64,000 nt of DNA from Adiantum capillus-veneris (Eukaryota > Streptophyta > Polypodiopsida > Polypodiales > Pteridaceae), in the NCBI GenBank assembly GCA_014529385.2, contig CM043946.1, forward strand, positions 16,945,077-17,009,076. Reading direction: 5' to 3'. The notes beneath the pieces were generated by a model. The model worked only from the letters and a program-made list of their open reading frames with translations, was not told where the DNA came from and did not search any database. The position numbers and the translations under genes are program-made. Below, piece after piece: positions 9,051 to 20,068 of this stretch; the first letter of the stretch is position 1; each line of letters opens with the position of its first letter.

Positions 9051-12010
9051 GGTGAGCAGCCTTCACAGGCACTCACCAACACTTCTAGAGTGTTGAGGTC
9101 ACATGCACCTACGCTCTGGTCGTGTGCTAGAGGATGATCACATAGAGAGTGCCTCCGTATACGCAGGCACTCATTATTCCTCCACATTAGGCTCTAGGCC
9201 CTCAGGAGGAACCTAAGGTAGTACCACTCAGGACCCACATATTGCGTCTAGTAACTCTTCCTTTGACTACGACATTATGGAGGGTTACCCAATGCCCAAT
9301 CTCGATAGTTGAAGCCAAGACGTGCACGCCATGGGTCCACGGTTTGGGCCAAGCATGCTTAGCCGCTTAAAGGATACCTTTAGTAGAGCCACTCACTTTG
9401 AACATGGAGCTAACGATGTAAATGAGGGGGGTAGAGAAGTAAATCCCCCATTCATGACCAACATAGACCCCACGCTCTTGGAGAGTGTACATGTGAATAC
9501 TCCATTCATTACACCACCTAGCTCTTCAGAGTTATTCCCCTCCGAGGTTATATTACCTGATCGTAGAAGCCTTGTCAAACTGCAAGAGGTTGAGAAATAT
9601 ATCCTTGCAGCGAGGGAAAAGAAAATCAAGAGCTTACGCAAAGCGAGGTAATGGAAAGAGCTTAAGGCAAAGGCCCCTATGTCAACATCCATGCTAGTTG
9701 AGTCGAGTGCTTCTGAGTTAACGACCACTAAGGGTCAACCCATGGAGAGCCACATTGCATCTAGTTCAAAGGACACTCCTAGCACCCCAATCCTAGATTG
9801 AACATTTCTAAATGAGAACTGGGAGCATGAAATACAAACAAAGACTTTAACTGACCTATACACAGGTCACACCTATCACGTGGGGTTGGTTAGATGTCCT
9901 ACAATCCACAACGGGTGCTACTAGTGTAGAGGATCAACAACAAAGAGTTTGTGAGGTCATCCATAGGGTTATTGAGCTAGAGAGACAGAACAAAGGGATC
10001 CACATGCCTTCAACGGGTCTCATGAGACTCTTGGATACTGGGAAGGCTAAGCAACCAACTTTATCGCAAATGGAGACTCCCTCGGTAAGCCCTATGGATC
10101 CTCCATATGTTGTTTTGCTAGGGGTCTTAGTACAATCTAAGCCCACAAGTGATAGCTTTACCTTTCCAAGTCTAGCTCATCTTTCTCTTGATGACACCAC
10201 AGCTACCATGCCTACCCCAGTCATGGGCATGCCAATAAATATGCCATGGACCTTTTTTGTTAGTAAAGCACCGCTACATGATAGCTCAATGCATGCAATG
10301 GTACCTACAAGTGTGTACCAATTATATACACCTATGGGTCCTCGTACTCATATAGATCCTACCCCTCCCATTGTTTCAACAACCTATGCTCCACAACCAC
10401 AAATCCAAGCTCTTATTTTAATGGGACCATATCAGCGATCATGTCTGCTATGCCTAGGGCCACACATATGAGCTTTGGGCCACAACTTGGCATGACACTC
10501 TACCAGAATTGGAACCCAAGGGTGGCATATTTGTCAACCCAATGCCAACCCCCATTCCACATGCACTCTCAAGAGCGCATGTCTCCACTATATCTACTCA
10601 CTTAGGTGACTTGGAAACCTTTTCTCAATCTATCGGTCAATCTATTGTTGACAATATGTGTAACACACTTGATAGAGAGCCTAGAAGTAAGGCAGTACAA
10701 ATAGCCAAGCTCACACAAAAATTTGGTGGAGACGAGGATGTGAGAAAGCATATCAAAGTGTGTGAACAAATATGCAATTCTGTAGGAGAACACAATGACC
10801 TTCATAAGAGTAATGCTTTAAGCCTAACTTTATGTGGGAAGGCTGGGGATTGGTATAGAACCCTAAGGGTGGCAGAGAAAATTATTTACCCTACTCTTAG
10901 GAAACTGACCTTGAAAGAGTACATACGAGAGGGAGTACTTTGGGGTGTAGTATCTCAATTATAGAAAGCCCAACAAGAGGAAGGAGAGTCAGTGAGAGAC
11001 TTCATTAGTCGCTTGAAGCATTTGATTTCTCGTTGTAATCCAAATGAGCACTTCAATAATAACCAATTGCTTGATAGATTCATCAGGGGATTATGACATG
11101 AGGATATCTACAATGGCCTAGTCATTAGAGGTATCACCACTTGGGAAGCAGTTACCAACAACGTGATCCAATTGGAGTATAACTTAATGATTCAAGGAGA
11201 AAGAGTGTCTGTTGAGCCTAAATCTACTAGCTCGCAAGCATTGAGGCATGAGCCAATGACCATAAAGCATATTGCTAAAGAGCCAAAGATATCTGAGATG
11301 ACTTTAGCAGTCCTCACCAAGGCCATTCAAGAGATTCTTAGAGACAATCGTGCTCCACAAAACAACCATATGTATCCAAGAAGGGAGCAAACAATGGTGC
11401 TCAGTTTGCTATGGTCCGCATAGTACCAGTAAATGCCCTACTTTTAGAGTAAAATTTAATGGGAATTGCAATGCTTGTGTGAGGTATGGTCACCAAGCTA
11501 AGGATTGCATAGTATTTAAGCGCACAATGGCCAATAGACCAATGTTAGCATGGACAAACACACCTTGAGTGCCTGCATTAATGCCAGTACCACCTCTTAA
11601 AAAGACTTCACAACACATGGTTCCTAGGGCCCAAAATGTTGTTCAAACAACTCCCTTACCCCCACCTCCAGTGCTAGGACCACAAACACCACATCCTAGA
11701 ATTATTTATGTGAATCAAGTGGGTTGTGAGTCATCTATTGCTTGTTTGGAAGGCTGTGAGGAAGATATAGAAACTAATATTGCTTATGGGATTGATGCAC
11801 TTGAATAAAGTTCACAATATTACATGGAGGACTATTAAGGACAAGTCAAACCTATCTATCAATTAGCTCTTGCTGCAAGAGGCCAAAAAATCAATTACAC
11901 TGCCAAGAGACCACCTCTTCAATGCTATGAGTGTGGAGGTCCACATCGTGTAGCCGTATGTCCTATTAAATTACAAAAGAATGCCACACTAATTGTAGAC
12001 CCCAAGATAT
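9050..12010 (+). pseudogene. GypsyH gag with zinc knuckles (broken)
   Basis: Coding-like frames follow each other: 9322-9651, 10004-10471, 10509-10964, 11163-11423, 11350-11568 and 11569-11808. The block around 10600-11200 is a Gypsy-type retrotransposon gag domain (KAGDWYRTL, later ESVRDFISRLKHL and LLDRFIRGL). Three CCHC-type knuckles follow: CSVCYGPHSTSKC and CNACVRYGHQAKDC in 11396-11514, and CYECGGPHRVAVC in 11923-11961. The first and third have the shorter CX2CX3HX4C spacing. In-frame stops at 10962 and 11094 and a frameshift near 11400 break the gene. The N-terminal third (9050-10500) is low-complexity and unassigned. Confidence 0.75.
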
Positions 12011-13078
12011 TTTCCCATTTGTACCAATTTTAGGTTAATTTGGGATATGCATGGGCATGTTAAAGGCATTTTCATTTTAAATCATTGCACGTGTGTGCCC
12101 CATGTATGCCTTTTTAGCATGATTTGATGTTGTTGCATATAAATGATTAGATAGGATTTTAAAGCATTTGTTGATATTTACATTCAAATTTGAATGATTT
12201 TCCAATTGCTTTGAAAGTTTGTTACCAATTTTGAGACCTTATGCCATTGTGAAGACTACTAGGCATAGCCATATCAGTTTTCGTTGGGGGCCTAAACATG
12301 TAAGTATAAAGGGGTGATAGTATTGAGAGACAGAGTAAAATAGAGAGTAGACTTGAGCTCAAGACTAGCCAAAATAAATATCTGCGATTTGTTAGGATTG
12401 TCTTTACGACATTAAAATTCTCCTTTTATGGTTAGGGCAAGAGAGGAAATGGGGATACAGTGTATTTTAATAGGTTCAAATGGTAAAATTATAGCTAGAC
12501 TTTGAGTTTGCCTTTGAGGAAAGTGATAAATTTACACAAGCTTTAGTGTAATTACCAGTAAAAGTTTCAAATTTTGACTTAAAGACCAAGAGAGGGAGAG
12601 AAATGGCGAGAAGGAAGTCGAATAGAGAGAGGAGATCTTGGGTTTAGTTCTCATTAGATAGATCTTTGAGGTCTCTAGGATTGTACTTGTGAGGTTCAAA
12701 AGATTTTTTATATATATGGAGTGGGTGAACAAAGGTTTTAAAACCCTAAAGAGGAAAATGGTTTTAATCGTTTTATGGGAAAATTGATTAAAGTTGGTTG
12801 GCAGTTATGAACCGCCACACAAAGAGAGAGAGAGAGGGCACGTAGGCCGCGGAGAGAGAAAGATTCGTCAACAGTGTGTGAGGGGGGTTGCGAGTACGTG
12901 GAAGTTTCCAGGCAAGCCCGAGGGGGGGTAGAGTTCACTTGAGAGCGAGAGGAGGAGCCCCAGGAGGGGACTCGCTAAGAGAAGGCTGCTTTGTGTGTGT
13001 GTGTGTGTACTTCCATTATGAGAGAGCATATGAGAGCGTGAGGAGGCTACACGAGAGCGAGGAGAAGGAGGTCACCCC
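12011..13078. other. Noncoding AT-rich segment between GypsyH pieces
   Basis: I find no convincing coding region here. The left half (12011-12720) is AT-rich and LTR-like in composition, with a TATAAAG-like motif near 12306. The right half has GA-rich purine tracts and a GT microsatellite (12993-13008). It separates the third gag zinc knuckle from Copia1-c and may be remnants of another LTR. Confidence 0.4.
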
Positions 13079-13306
13079 TATTAGCATATACATGTGGTAG
13101 TGATGTGTGTGAACACACTAGGACGGCTGGGGCATTTTTTCCCTCTTTAGGAGGTTTTTTCCCCCATGCATTGTATATACGCCCATCACTCTAGGGCTAT
13201 CTATCTTTCCATTTGCACACCGAGTAACACACTCTCTATTGTGTGCCTTGAGCTTCCTTCATCTTCTCCACGTTGGGTGTGTTTCTCTGTAACCCTAATT
13301 CCAAAA
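13079..13306 (+). repeat. Copia1-c 5' LTR
   Basis: This LTR aligns end to end with the Copia1-d LTR at 41057-41283. Terminal changes are TG to TA at the start and CCAACA to CCAAAA at the end. The TATA-like GTATATA motif is kept. Confidence 0.85.
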
Positions 13307-13308
13307 AT

Positions 13309-13320
13309 TGGTATCAGAAT
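13309..13320 (+). promoter_or_regulatory. Copia1-c primer-binding site, mutated
   Basis: TGGTATCAGAAT lies two bases after the LTR. It matches the iMet site except for the last two bases. Confidence 0.8.
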
Positions 13321-13659
13321 AGGTTGCGTCCTCCCGGGCTTAGTCGCCAGCTGCTCCAACACTCACTTTCTCCGATCTCAGTGAGCTTTGGTGAGCATTT
13401 GTAGGTCAACAAAAATTTCAAGTAAGCTCTAGAGCTTATTCTGCTCAGATTTTTTATTTGGGCTCATTTCGGCCTTTGTTTCCACTACAGACAGTACTGC
13501 ACAAGCTATTTTGTCATTTTGTGCAGAATTTTTGTCAGTGCCGTTTTTTGCGTAACATGTGCCTTATAGTCTTCTATGGTTTGTGCTATATAGCACGTGT
13601 TGTTCCCGCTCTATTTCTCCTATTTTCAGGTAGTTTTCACATCAGGTGCATCATTTACC

Positions 13660-13989
13660 ATGGTTTACAACAACACAGATGTGTTCAAGATGTTTGCTGC
13701 TGAGGATAGGTTGGATGGGGACAATTATCCTATGTGCGCTTACATGATGCAACATGTTCTTGTGTCAAAGGGTGTTTGGAATTATGTGTTGGGCATTGAT
13801 GTACGTCCTGGTTCTGAGGATGTAGGTGATGTTGAGGATGTTGCAGGTCTTGCTGCAAGGATTGTTGCTATTAGAGTTGTTTTGCCTACGGCCACATCCA
13901 TTCAGCAAAAACCGTATCACTCCAAGAGGATTAGTTACCATATACATTTATATGGGCAGTTGAGAGTGATTTTTGACTCTGCAAAGTAA
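13660..13989 (+). pseudogene. Copia1-c gag N-terminus fused to unrelated sequence
   Basis: The frame starts at the family gag ATG (13660; VYNNTDVFKM) and continues with DRLDGDNYPM, typical of the Copia gag N-terminus, for about 78 residues. At about 13892 the homology ends and the frame runs on into unrelated sequence for about 30 residues to a stop at 13987-13989. It is a truncated chimeric ORF with no known function. Confidence 0.8.
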
Positions 13990-14350
13990 ATATTTCTTAA
14001 TCGTTTATTGAGTTCATATGTTAGTTTAATAGTGTAACTGTGTGTTTGTGGATTTTGAAAAATTAGAGTATTTTGACATTGAAATATTAAAATAAAAAAT
14101 TATAAATTATCTTCGTGTGGGTGAAGAAGAAATGTTTGTAAAAGTGGATTTTTCAATGCATTATTGTGTGTTTTATACTTGGTTTTAGTATATTTCAGAA
14201 CGCGTATTGGATTTTAGATATAGTTGGACTACAAGATTAGGAGGGTAGGTATTTTTGGAGAGTAAGAAAATTACGAACGTATATCCATAAATCTGCTAAA
14301 ATGGTCTTGGAAGTAGCAAGTAAGTAGCATATTAATGTACTTTTATGATA
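13893..14350. other. Unassigned AT-rich segment
   Basis: This AT-rich sequence has no supported gene. It lies between the truncated Copia1-c and the tandem duplication at 14351. Confidence 0.4.
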
Positions 14351-14618
14351 GCTAAGGGGGCCGTTGGATTAATTGAACGTAGTTAGAAATACATGAAAGG
14401 CAGTGTTCACTAATGCAAACCAATCAAGCGAGCTCGTCTACAATGCCGATACTCATGTGTAATCAATGTGGCATAGATCGATGCTAGCTAAGGCGGCCGT
14501 TGGATTAATTGAACATAGTTAGAAATACTTGGAAGTCAGTGTTCACTAATGCAAACCAATCAAGCGAGCTCGTCTACAATGCGGATACTCATGTGTAATC
14601 GATGTGGCATAGATCATT
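14351..14618 (+). repeat. Tandem duplication, 136 bp unit, containing half a zinc knuckle
   Basis: Unit 1 (14351-14486) and unit 2 (14487 to about 14618) are nearly identical, both running from GCTAAGG to GTGGCATAGATC. Each ends with the first half of a CCHC knuckle (CNQCGID in unit 1, CNRCGID in unit 2). Only unit 2 continues into the complete coding sequence. Confidence 0.9.
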
Positions 14619-15287
14619 TGATTGCCCAATGTCCGAATAATCCAAATGCACCAAAGATAACACCATTGAATTTAATTGAGGTTACTGAGGAGCGAACACA
14701 AAGTATGTTTGTGTACCAGTAAATGTACTCACACGATAGATGCTCCAAAACCAAAATTATATTCTTAAAGAAAGAGACACAGTATCAATTGCCCAATCTC
14801 AAAAGAAGAAGAAACAACAAAGAAAGAGATCGCAAAAAGCAGTGAAGTCAGACCCCAATTCAAAGACCAACATAGGTACTAATGACGACCCCGTATATAT
14901 GAATGAGCGACATTGAAGAGGATTCAACTTCAGGTGAATCCAAGGAGACTAATACAACCATTAGAAAAGAAAAAAACAACAAAGATTTTCATGAGCCACA
15001 ATAGCCAGGACCGAAGAAGAAGATAGGAACTTACCCAAACCCTACGGAAGAGATCGATCAAGTCCAGCAATTAAGGAGTTTGGTAGCAGAGACCCAAAGG
15101 GATCTAGAGCCAGCACCTAGGTAGATCCAAATTATAGACACAGTGTTCCCTACGCCACAACAACCTCACAAAGTCCATAGAGCACTATCCATCCCTAGTG
15201 TCATCCAAGAAGAAAGTGACTTTAAGCCATGGGAAAGTGGGCATAAACCCTTCTTGTTGGAGAGAATGTTTACAGTGGGATTACCTG
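14585..15287 (+). pseudogene. GypsyH gag-pol linker with zinc knuckle
   Basis: The frame carries CNRCGIDHLIAQC (about 14597-14635, CX2CX3HX4C). This is the same short-spaced knuckle type as at 11923, which supports the same element family. Downstream is a lysine- and glutamine-rich linker (about 14770-14870) with several stops. Copia1-b interrupts it at 15288, and the sequence resumes at 20069. Confidence 0.6.
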
Positions 15288-15513
15288 TGTTGGAATTAGG
15301 GTTGCAGAGAAATGCAAGCAGCTTGGAGGAAACAAAGGAACTCAAGGCACACAATAGAGAATGTGTTACTTAGTGTGCAATGGAAAGATGGATATCCCTA
15401 GATTGATGGGCGTATATACAATGCACGTGGGAAAAAACCTCCTAAAGAGGGAAAAAATGCCCCGGTGGTCCTAGTGTGTTCAACCACATCACTACCACAT
15501 GTGTATGGTAACA
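15288..15513 (-). repeat. Copia1-b 3' LTR
   Basis: This 226 bp LTR runs from TGTTGGAATTAGGG to GGTAACA as read on the plus strand. The polypurine tract (minus strand AGGGGGGATT) adjoins it at 15514-15523. Confidence 0.92.
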
Positions 15514-16078
15514 AATCCCCCCTGGAGTGATGCGGTGAACGAGAGCTGGAACATGAGTAAAGGGAAGTGCCATGCCCTGAGGGGAGTAAGCCCAAAGCTT
15601 TGCGGAAAGCTTTGAGCTTCTCACGAGACAATGCCTTTGTGAAAAGATCTACAAGGTTGTCCTGTGTTGGCACATAAGCCAAGATGATCTCTCCTGTTGA
15701 GAGCCTCTCCCTGACATAGTGGTAATGCAACTCAAGGTGCTTTGTGCGAGCATGAAAAACTAGGTTCCTCACAACTGCTAATGCGCTCTGACTGTCAATG
15801 TAGATAGTGTTGGTAGTGTCCTGGCCAACACCCAAATCAGCCATGAGGCGTCTGAGCCATACACACTCAACCGTAGCTGTGAATATTGCCCTGTACTCAG
15901 CCTCACAACTCGAAGTGTCCATAGTAGGTTGCTTCTTACGAAACCATGATATACATGAACTGTCAAGCATGAAACAAAAACCACTTGTGGACACTCGCGT
16001 GTCAAAACAACCAGCCCATTCTGAGTCCGAAAAAGCATGTAAAGCTGACGACAATGATCCCCCCTTGGAATAAAACAA
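15398..16078 (-). pseudogene. Copia1-b RNase H, reading into the 3' LTR
   Basis: This 226-residue frame covers the RNase H domain (AFSDSEWAG with D to E at the second acid, SSCEAEYRA, YIDSQS, ARTKHLELHYHYVRE). It then reads through the usual end and about 115 bases into the LTR. A 17-base deletion relative to Copia1-a near 15582 removes the normal terminus (GLLPFVD in Copia1-a, GLLPSGHG here). Confidence 0.85.
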
Positions 16079-16141
16079 GCCAAGATGTAAAGTGCCACTA
16101 AGGTAGTGGAAAATCCTCTTGACAGCCTGCCAATGCTTAGA

Positions 16142-16954
16142 TCATGGGCTATGCATAAATCTGCTGACCTGTGAGACTGCAAACTGAATATCTGGCCTCG
16201 TGTTGCATACATAAATGAGGCAACCAACAACAGTTTGGTAAAGAGTGACATCAGCAGAATTGCCAGCATCATGTAGACTCAACTTCAAACCTGTTTCCAT
16301 GGGAGTGGCAATAGGTTTGTAATCCTCAAGTCCAAACTTACATAGCAATGTCTCTATGTAACTTTTCCCACACAAGGCAATACCACCATCACACTGCTTA
16401 AACTGTATACCCAAGTAATGATGCAACAACCCCAAATCTTTCATCTTGAAAGTAGCATTCGCATCAGCCTTAAATTCAGAAATATGTCTCTCATTTGGTC
16501 CAGTGATCAGCAAATCATCTACATAAAGAACCACAATGAGAAGTACATCACCCTCATGCTTTACATACAATGTGCTTTTGGTTGGATTGTTTACGAAAGC
16601 CTTAATTGACCAAATGAGTGTCAGCTTTCTCATACCAAGCACGAGGAGATTGCTTCAACCCATACAAAGCCTTGTTACATTGGCACACTTTGTCTTCTTG
16701 TCCTTTCTTGACAAAACCGCGAGGTTGCATTACATAAACTTCCTCAAATATGTCACCATTCAAGAAAGCAGTAACAATGTCTGACTGATGTACATCCCAA
16801 CCAAAATGAGCGCCGCACATAGAAAATGCATAGTAGTCATACAACAATTGGGAGCAAAAGTCTCCTCATAATCTATGCCTTTTTGTTGTGCATAACGCTT
16901 TGCAACAAGTCGAGCCTTATGGCGATCGATATCACCATCCGGCTTACGTTTCAA
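16142..16954 (-). pseudogene. Copia1-b reverse transcriptase (frameshifted)
   Basis: Frames 16760-16954, 16602-16847 and 16142-16642 together give the RT from [15 protein letters not shown] through [14 protein letters not shown] and KALYGLKQSPRAWYEK to the catalytic LYVDDLLIT box and NTRPDIQFAVSQ. Frame changes occur near 16840 and 16610, and a stop at 16142 cuts RT from RNase H. Confidence 0.85.
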
Positions 16955-17229
16955 CTTGTAAACCCACTTCGTACCAATGGCCTTTTTGCCAGGAGGAAAA
17001 TCACATAAAGTCTATGTGTCATTTTCTATAAGTGCATCATATTCTGATTGCATGGCAACCATCCAATTTTTTGAATTATGTGCTTCATCAAAAGACAGAG
17101 GCTCCTCAACATCATGTAAGCTAGAAACACAGCCAAATCATAACAAATGGATGCATAAGATGCATGGTGAGAGTCTAAACGAGTATGACTAGACAAAGGT
17201 GCATCCAATTTAGTGTCACGCAAAGTGTG

Positions 17230-17766
17230 CACCAGTTATTTTGTCATACCTCTAGCCTACTCATTTTCAGCCCTTTCCTCAACAAGTACATCATGTACAT
17301 CTGCATGATTGCATCAGTAATAGGCTGATCTGTAACATTTTCAGAAACCCCCATAGGCTGTACATTTGCCTCATTGGAACTTACATTCGTATTTCCACCA
17401 CTGAAAAAAGGCAACAAAGTGTCATAAATGTCCTATGAGCTTACATTACTATCTCTAGTATATGACAGCAAGGGCTGAACAGAATCTTCCACAAACACTA
17501 CATCTCGTGAAACGAGAATACACTTTGTTTGCGGATGATACAACCTGTAACCTTTGCTTTCAGCACTATAACCAACAAAAATACATTTGACAGCCTTATC
17601 ATCCAATTTTTTGCGTTGTGTTTGTGTGTTTGTTGCACCAAAGCATATGCCAAACAACCAAAAACATGCATGTGCTCAATAGAAGGCTTTCTATCATGAC
17701 ATGCTTCATATGGAGTAATAGACTGCAAAGCTTTTGTAGGACACTTGTTTAGTACATAAGTGGCAC
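17230..17766 (-). pseudogene. Copia1-b integrase C-terminal region and linker
   Basis: Frames 17498-17728 and 17433-17657 carry VFGCLAYA and CIFVGYSAESKGYRLY, the post-catalytic integrase region. The D and E of the catalytic triad are missing. The sequence jumps at about 17766 from this region to the part coding for HAWVF-type residues. Confidence 0.8.
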
Positions 17767-17833
17767 ATTAAAACTTCGAACTTTGCTTTAAGAGGAAATA
17801 ACCATGCATTCCTAGAGTAATCATCAATGAAAG

Positions 17834-19105
17834 TCACAAAGCACATGTAATTGCCCAAGGACGGAGTTTCATGGGCCCACAAACATCACTATGCACAAGC
17901 TGCAACCTGCATGTGGCCCTAACTAAACCATCCTTTGGAAACTTAGAACGCTGCATTTTACCCAGAATACAGCCTTCACAAACATGTTTGACAGGTGCTT
18001 CAAGAGGCGGCAAAGAAGCAACCATATTTGATTTTTGCAAACGCAGCAAACTGGCAAAATTCAGATCACCAAAACGTGCATGCCAAAGTTTTGCATCTGA
18101 AATAGCCCTTGAATCTGCAACTATATTTGCAAAATTTTGTCCACACTTGTCATACAAAGTGAGCTTATACAGCCCACAACACAAAAGGCCAGATGCAACA
18201 ATTTCATCGCCAAAACTGAGATCATGAACTGTACATCTGTCATCCACAAATTTGACTACAAGTCCAAGTCTAGCAAGTGCGGATATAGACAAAAGATTCT
18301 TCTTGATCCCACGTACATAAAGTGCATCAACAAGTGTGAAAGAACTGCCATTAGCAGCAGTAAGCACAATCTTTCCAACTCCCTCAACCGGATAAGAGGC
18401 ATCGTGAATCTGCAGCAAAACTGACAAGCATGCATCATGGACAACAGGATTGTAAGTGCACTCTGCACTAAAAGCCCATTCTGCATCAACATCAGCATTA
18501 CAGTCTCCTTTTACAGAAGACTCAACAATGGCTGCATTTGTAGTGGAACCAGCATTTGCAGTGGAAACACCTTCTTTCTTCTTAGCCTCTTTTGCCTTTA
18601 ACTTAGGACACTGCTTGATCAAGTGATCATTAGCTTTACAATAATGGCAACGCATCTTCTTTTTGCCCTTATCACCAGAATTGCCAGACGAAGTGCTGCC
18701 AGCAGAAGCATTGGGAACAAAAGTTTTGCCACTTGCAGCAGAACCATAAGAAGTGGCTGCATTGCTATTACCACCCTTTCTTTGAGAAGCAATAAAAGCA
18801 TGTTCAACTGCACGTTGTCTAGTCCTGTTTTTTCTGGAAAGTGACTCTTGCAATAACAATGTGCATAATGCATCAAAATTGACAACTTCTGGATTTCCTT
18901 GGGTCATAAGGCTCCAAGTACTAGCAAAAATCTGGTAAGGCATCAAGAACAATCTGCATAAGGGAACTGTCTGAAATGACTTCACCTGCAGAAATAAGTT
19001 ACTCATTGATATCCTTGACACCAACAAGAAAAGTGTCCATATCATCTTTCTCATGCATAATCTTCGACTCCAGCTCTTTATGCAGCAAAGAAATTTTAGC
19101 CTCAT
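17834..19105 (-). pseudogene. Copia1-b capsid end, nucleocapsid and integrase N-terminus
   Basis: This 423-residue open stretch begins out of frame and then carries capsid sequence (FDALCTLLLQESLSRK), the CCHC knuckle CHYCKANDHLIKQC and the Lys-rich linker. It then passes directly to post-active-site protease sequence (VLLQIHDASYPVEGVGKIV): the WYFDSGA segment is deleted. It continues through the HHCC zinc domain (HARFGDLNF with one His lost, CEGCILGK) to HSDVCGP. Its length without a stop is surprising for a broken copy. Confidence 0.85.
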
Positions 19106-19482
19106 TGCGGCTTGCAGAAAGACCTGCTAGAATATCCTAGGCCTGTTTTGCAGATTTTGTTGAATGGATGTGAGGAACAATGGTGCACTTCACAGACAAA
19201 GCAATCGATGCATGATCCTGTGCATCCTTTACATCCCAACGAGCTTGTTTTGCTGTAGGAAAAACAACTCTAATAACAGTAATCCTTGCATCAAGACCTA
19301 CAACATCCTCAACATCGCCTACATCCTCAAAACTAGGGCGTACATCAATGCCTTGCACAATATTCTAGACGCCCTTTGACACAAGAACGTGTTGCATCAC
19401 ATAAGCCCACATAGGGTAATTGTCCCCATCCAACGTGTCCTCAGCAGCAAACATCTTGAAGTCATTTTGTTATTGTCATCCA
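19106..19482 (-). pseudogene. Copia1-b gag N-terminal part
   Basis: The gag ATG is at 19482 (MDDNNKMTS), but a frameshift follows within about 12 codons. Later capsid pieces (19137-19358, IDVRPSFEDVGDVEDV) align with Copia1-c and Copia1-d. Confidence 0.75.
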
Positions 19483-19831
19483 TGGTAAATGTTACACCTG
19501 ATGTGAAAACTGCTCGAAAATAGGAGGAACAGAGCGGGAACAACACGTGCCATATAGCACAAACCGTAGAAGACTGTAAGGCACCTGTTATGCAGAAAAC
19601 ATCACTGACAAAAATTCTGCACAAATTGACAAAATAGCATGTGCAGTACTTCTTGTAGTGGAAACGAAGACCGAAATGAGCCTGAATCAAAAATCTGAGC
19701 AGACTAAGCTCTACGAGCTTATCCGAAATACTTGTTGACCTACGAACACTTGCCAAAGCTCACTGAAACTGGAGAAAGTGAGCAGGTGTGTGCTGGAGCA
19801 GCTAGCGACTAAGCCCTGGAGGACGTAACCT

Positions 19832-19843
19832 GCTCTGATACCA
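19832..19843 (-). promoter_or_regulatory. Copia1-b primer-binding site, tRNA-iMet
   Basis: A perfect TGGTATCAGAGC on the minus strand, two bases inside the 5' LTR boundary. Confidence 0.9.
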
Positions 19844-19845
19844 AT

Positions 19846-20063
19846 TGTGGGAATTAGGGTTGCAGAGAAACGCACATAGCTTGGAGAAGATGAAGGAAGC
19901 TCAAGGGAGAATGTGCTACTTAGTGTGCAATGGAAATATGGATAGCCCTAGAGTGATGGGCGTATATACAATGCACGGGGGGAAAAACCTCCTAAAGAGG
20001 GATAAAATGCCCCGGTGGTCCTAGTGTGTTCACACACATCACTATCACATGTGTATGGTAACA
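19846..20063 (-). repeat. Copia1-b 5' LTR
   Basis: This 218 bp LTR is shortened by a small internal deletion near 19905 (GGCACACAATAGA lost). It pairs with 15288-15513. Confidence 0.92.
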
Positions 20064-20068
20064 ACCTG

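Larger units (their letters stand above)
13079..13892 (+). mobile_element. Copia1-c: truncated Copia1 copy, 5' LTR and gag start
   Basis: This plus-strand fragment holds the complete 228 bp LTR (13079-13306, with the initial TG mutated to TA), a primer site and the first part of gag. Homology to Copia1-d stops at about 13892 within TTTTGCCTACGGC. Everything downstream is lost and no 3' LTR exists, so no target duplication can be checked. Confidence 0.85.
15288..20063 (-). mobile_element. Copia1-b: Ty1/Copia element, minus strand
   Basis: The LTRs (15288-15513 and 19846-20063) are flanked by a perfect ACCTG target-site duplication (15283-15287 and 20064-20068). Compared with Copia1-a it lacks about 110 bp covering the protease active site and about 265 bp covering the integrase core. 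Both deletions join at short microhomologies. LTR divergence is about 8 percent by eye. Confidence 0.93.
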
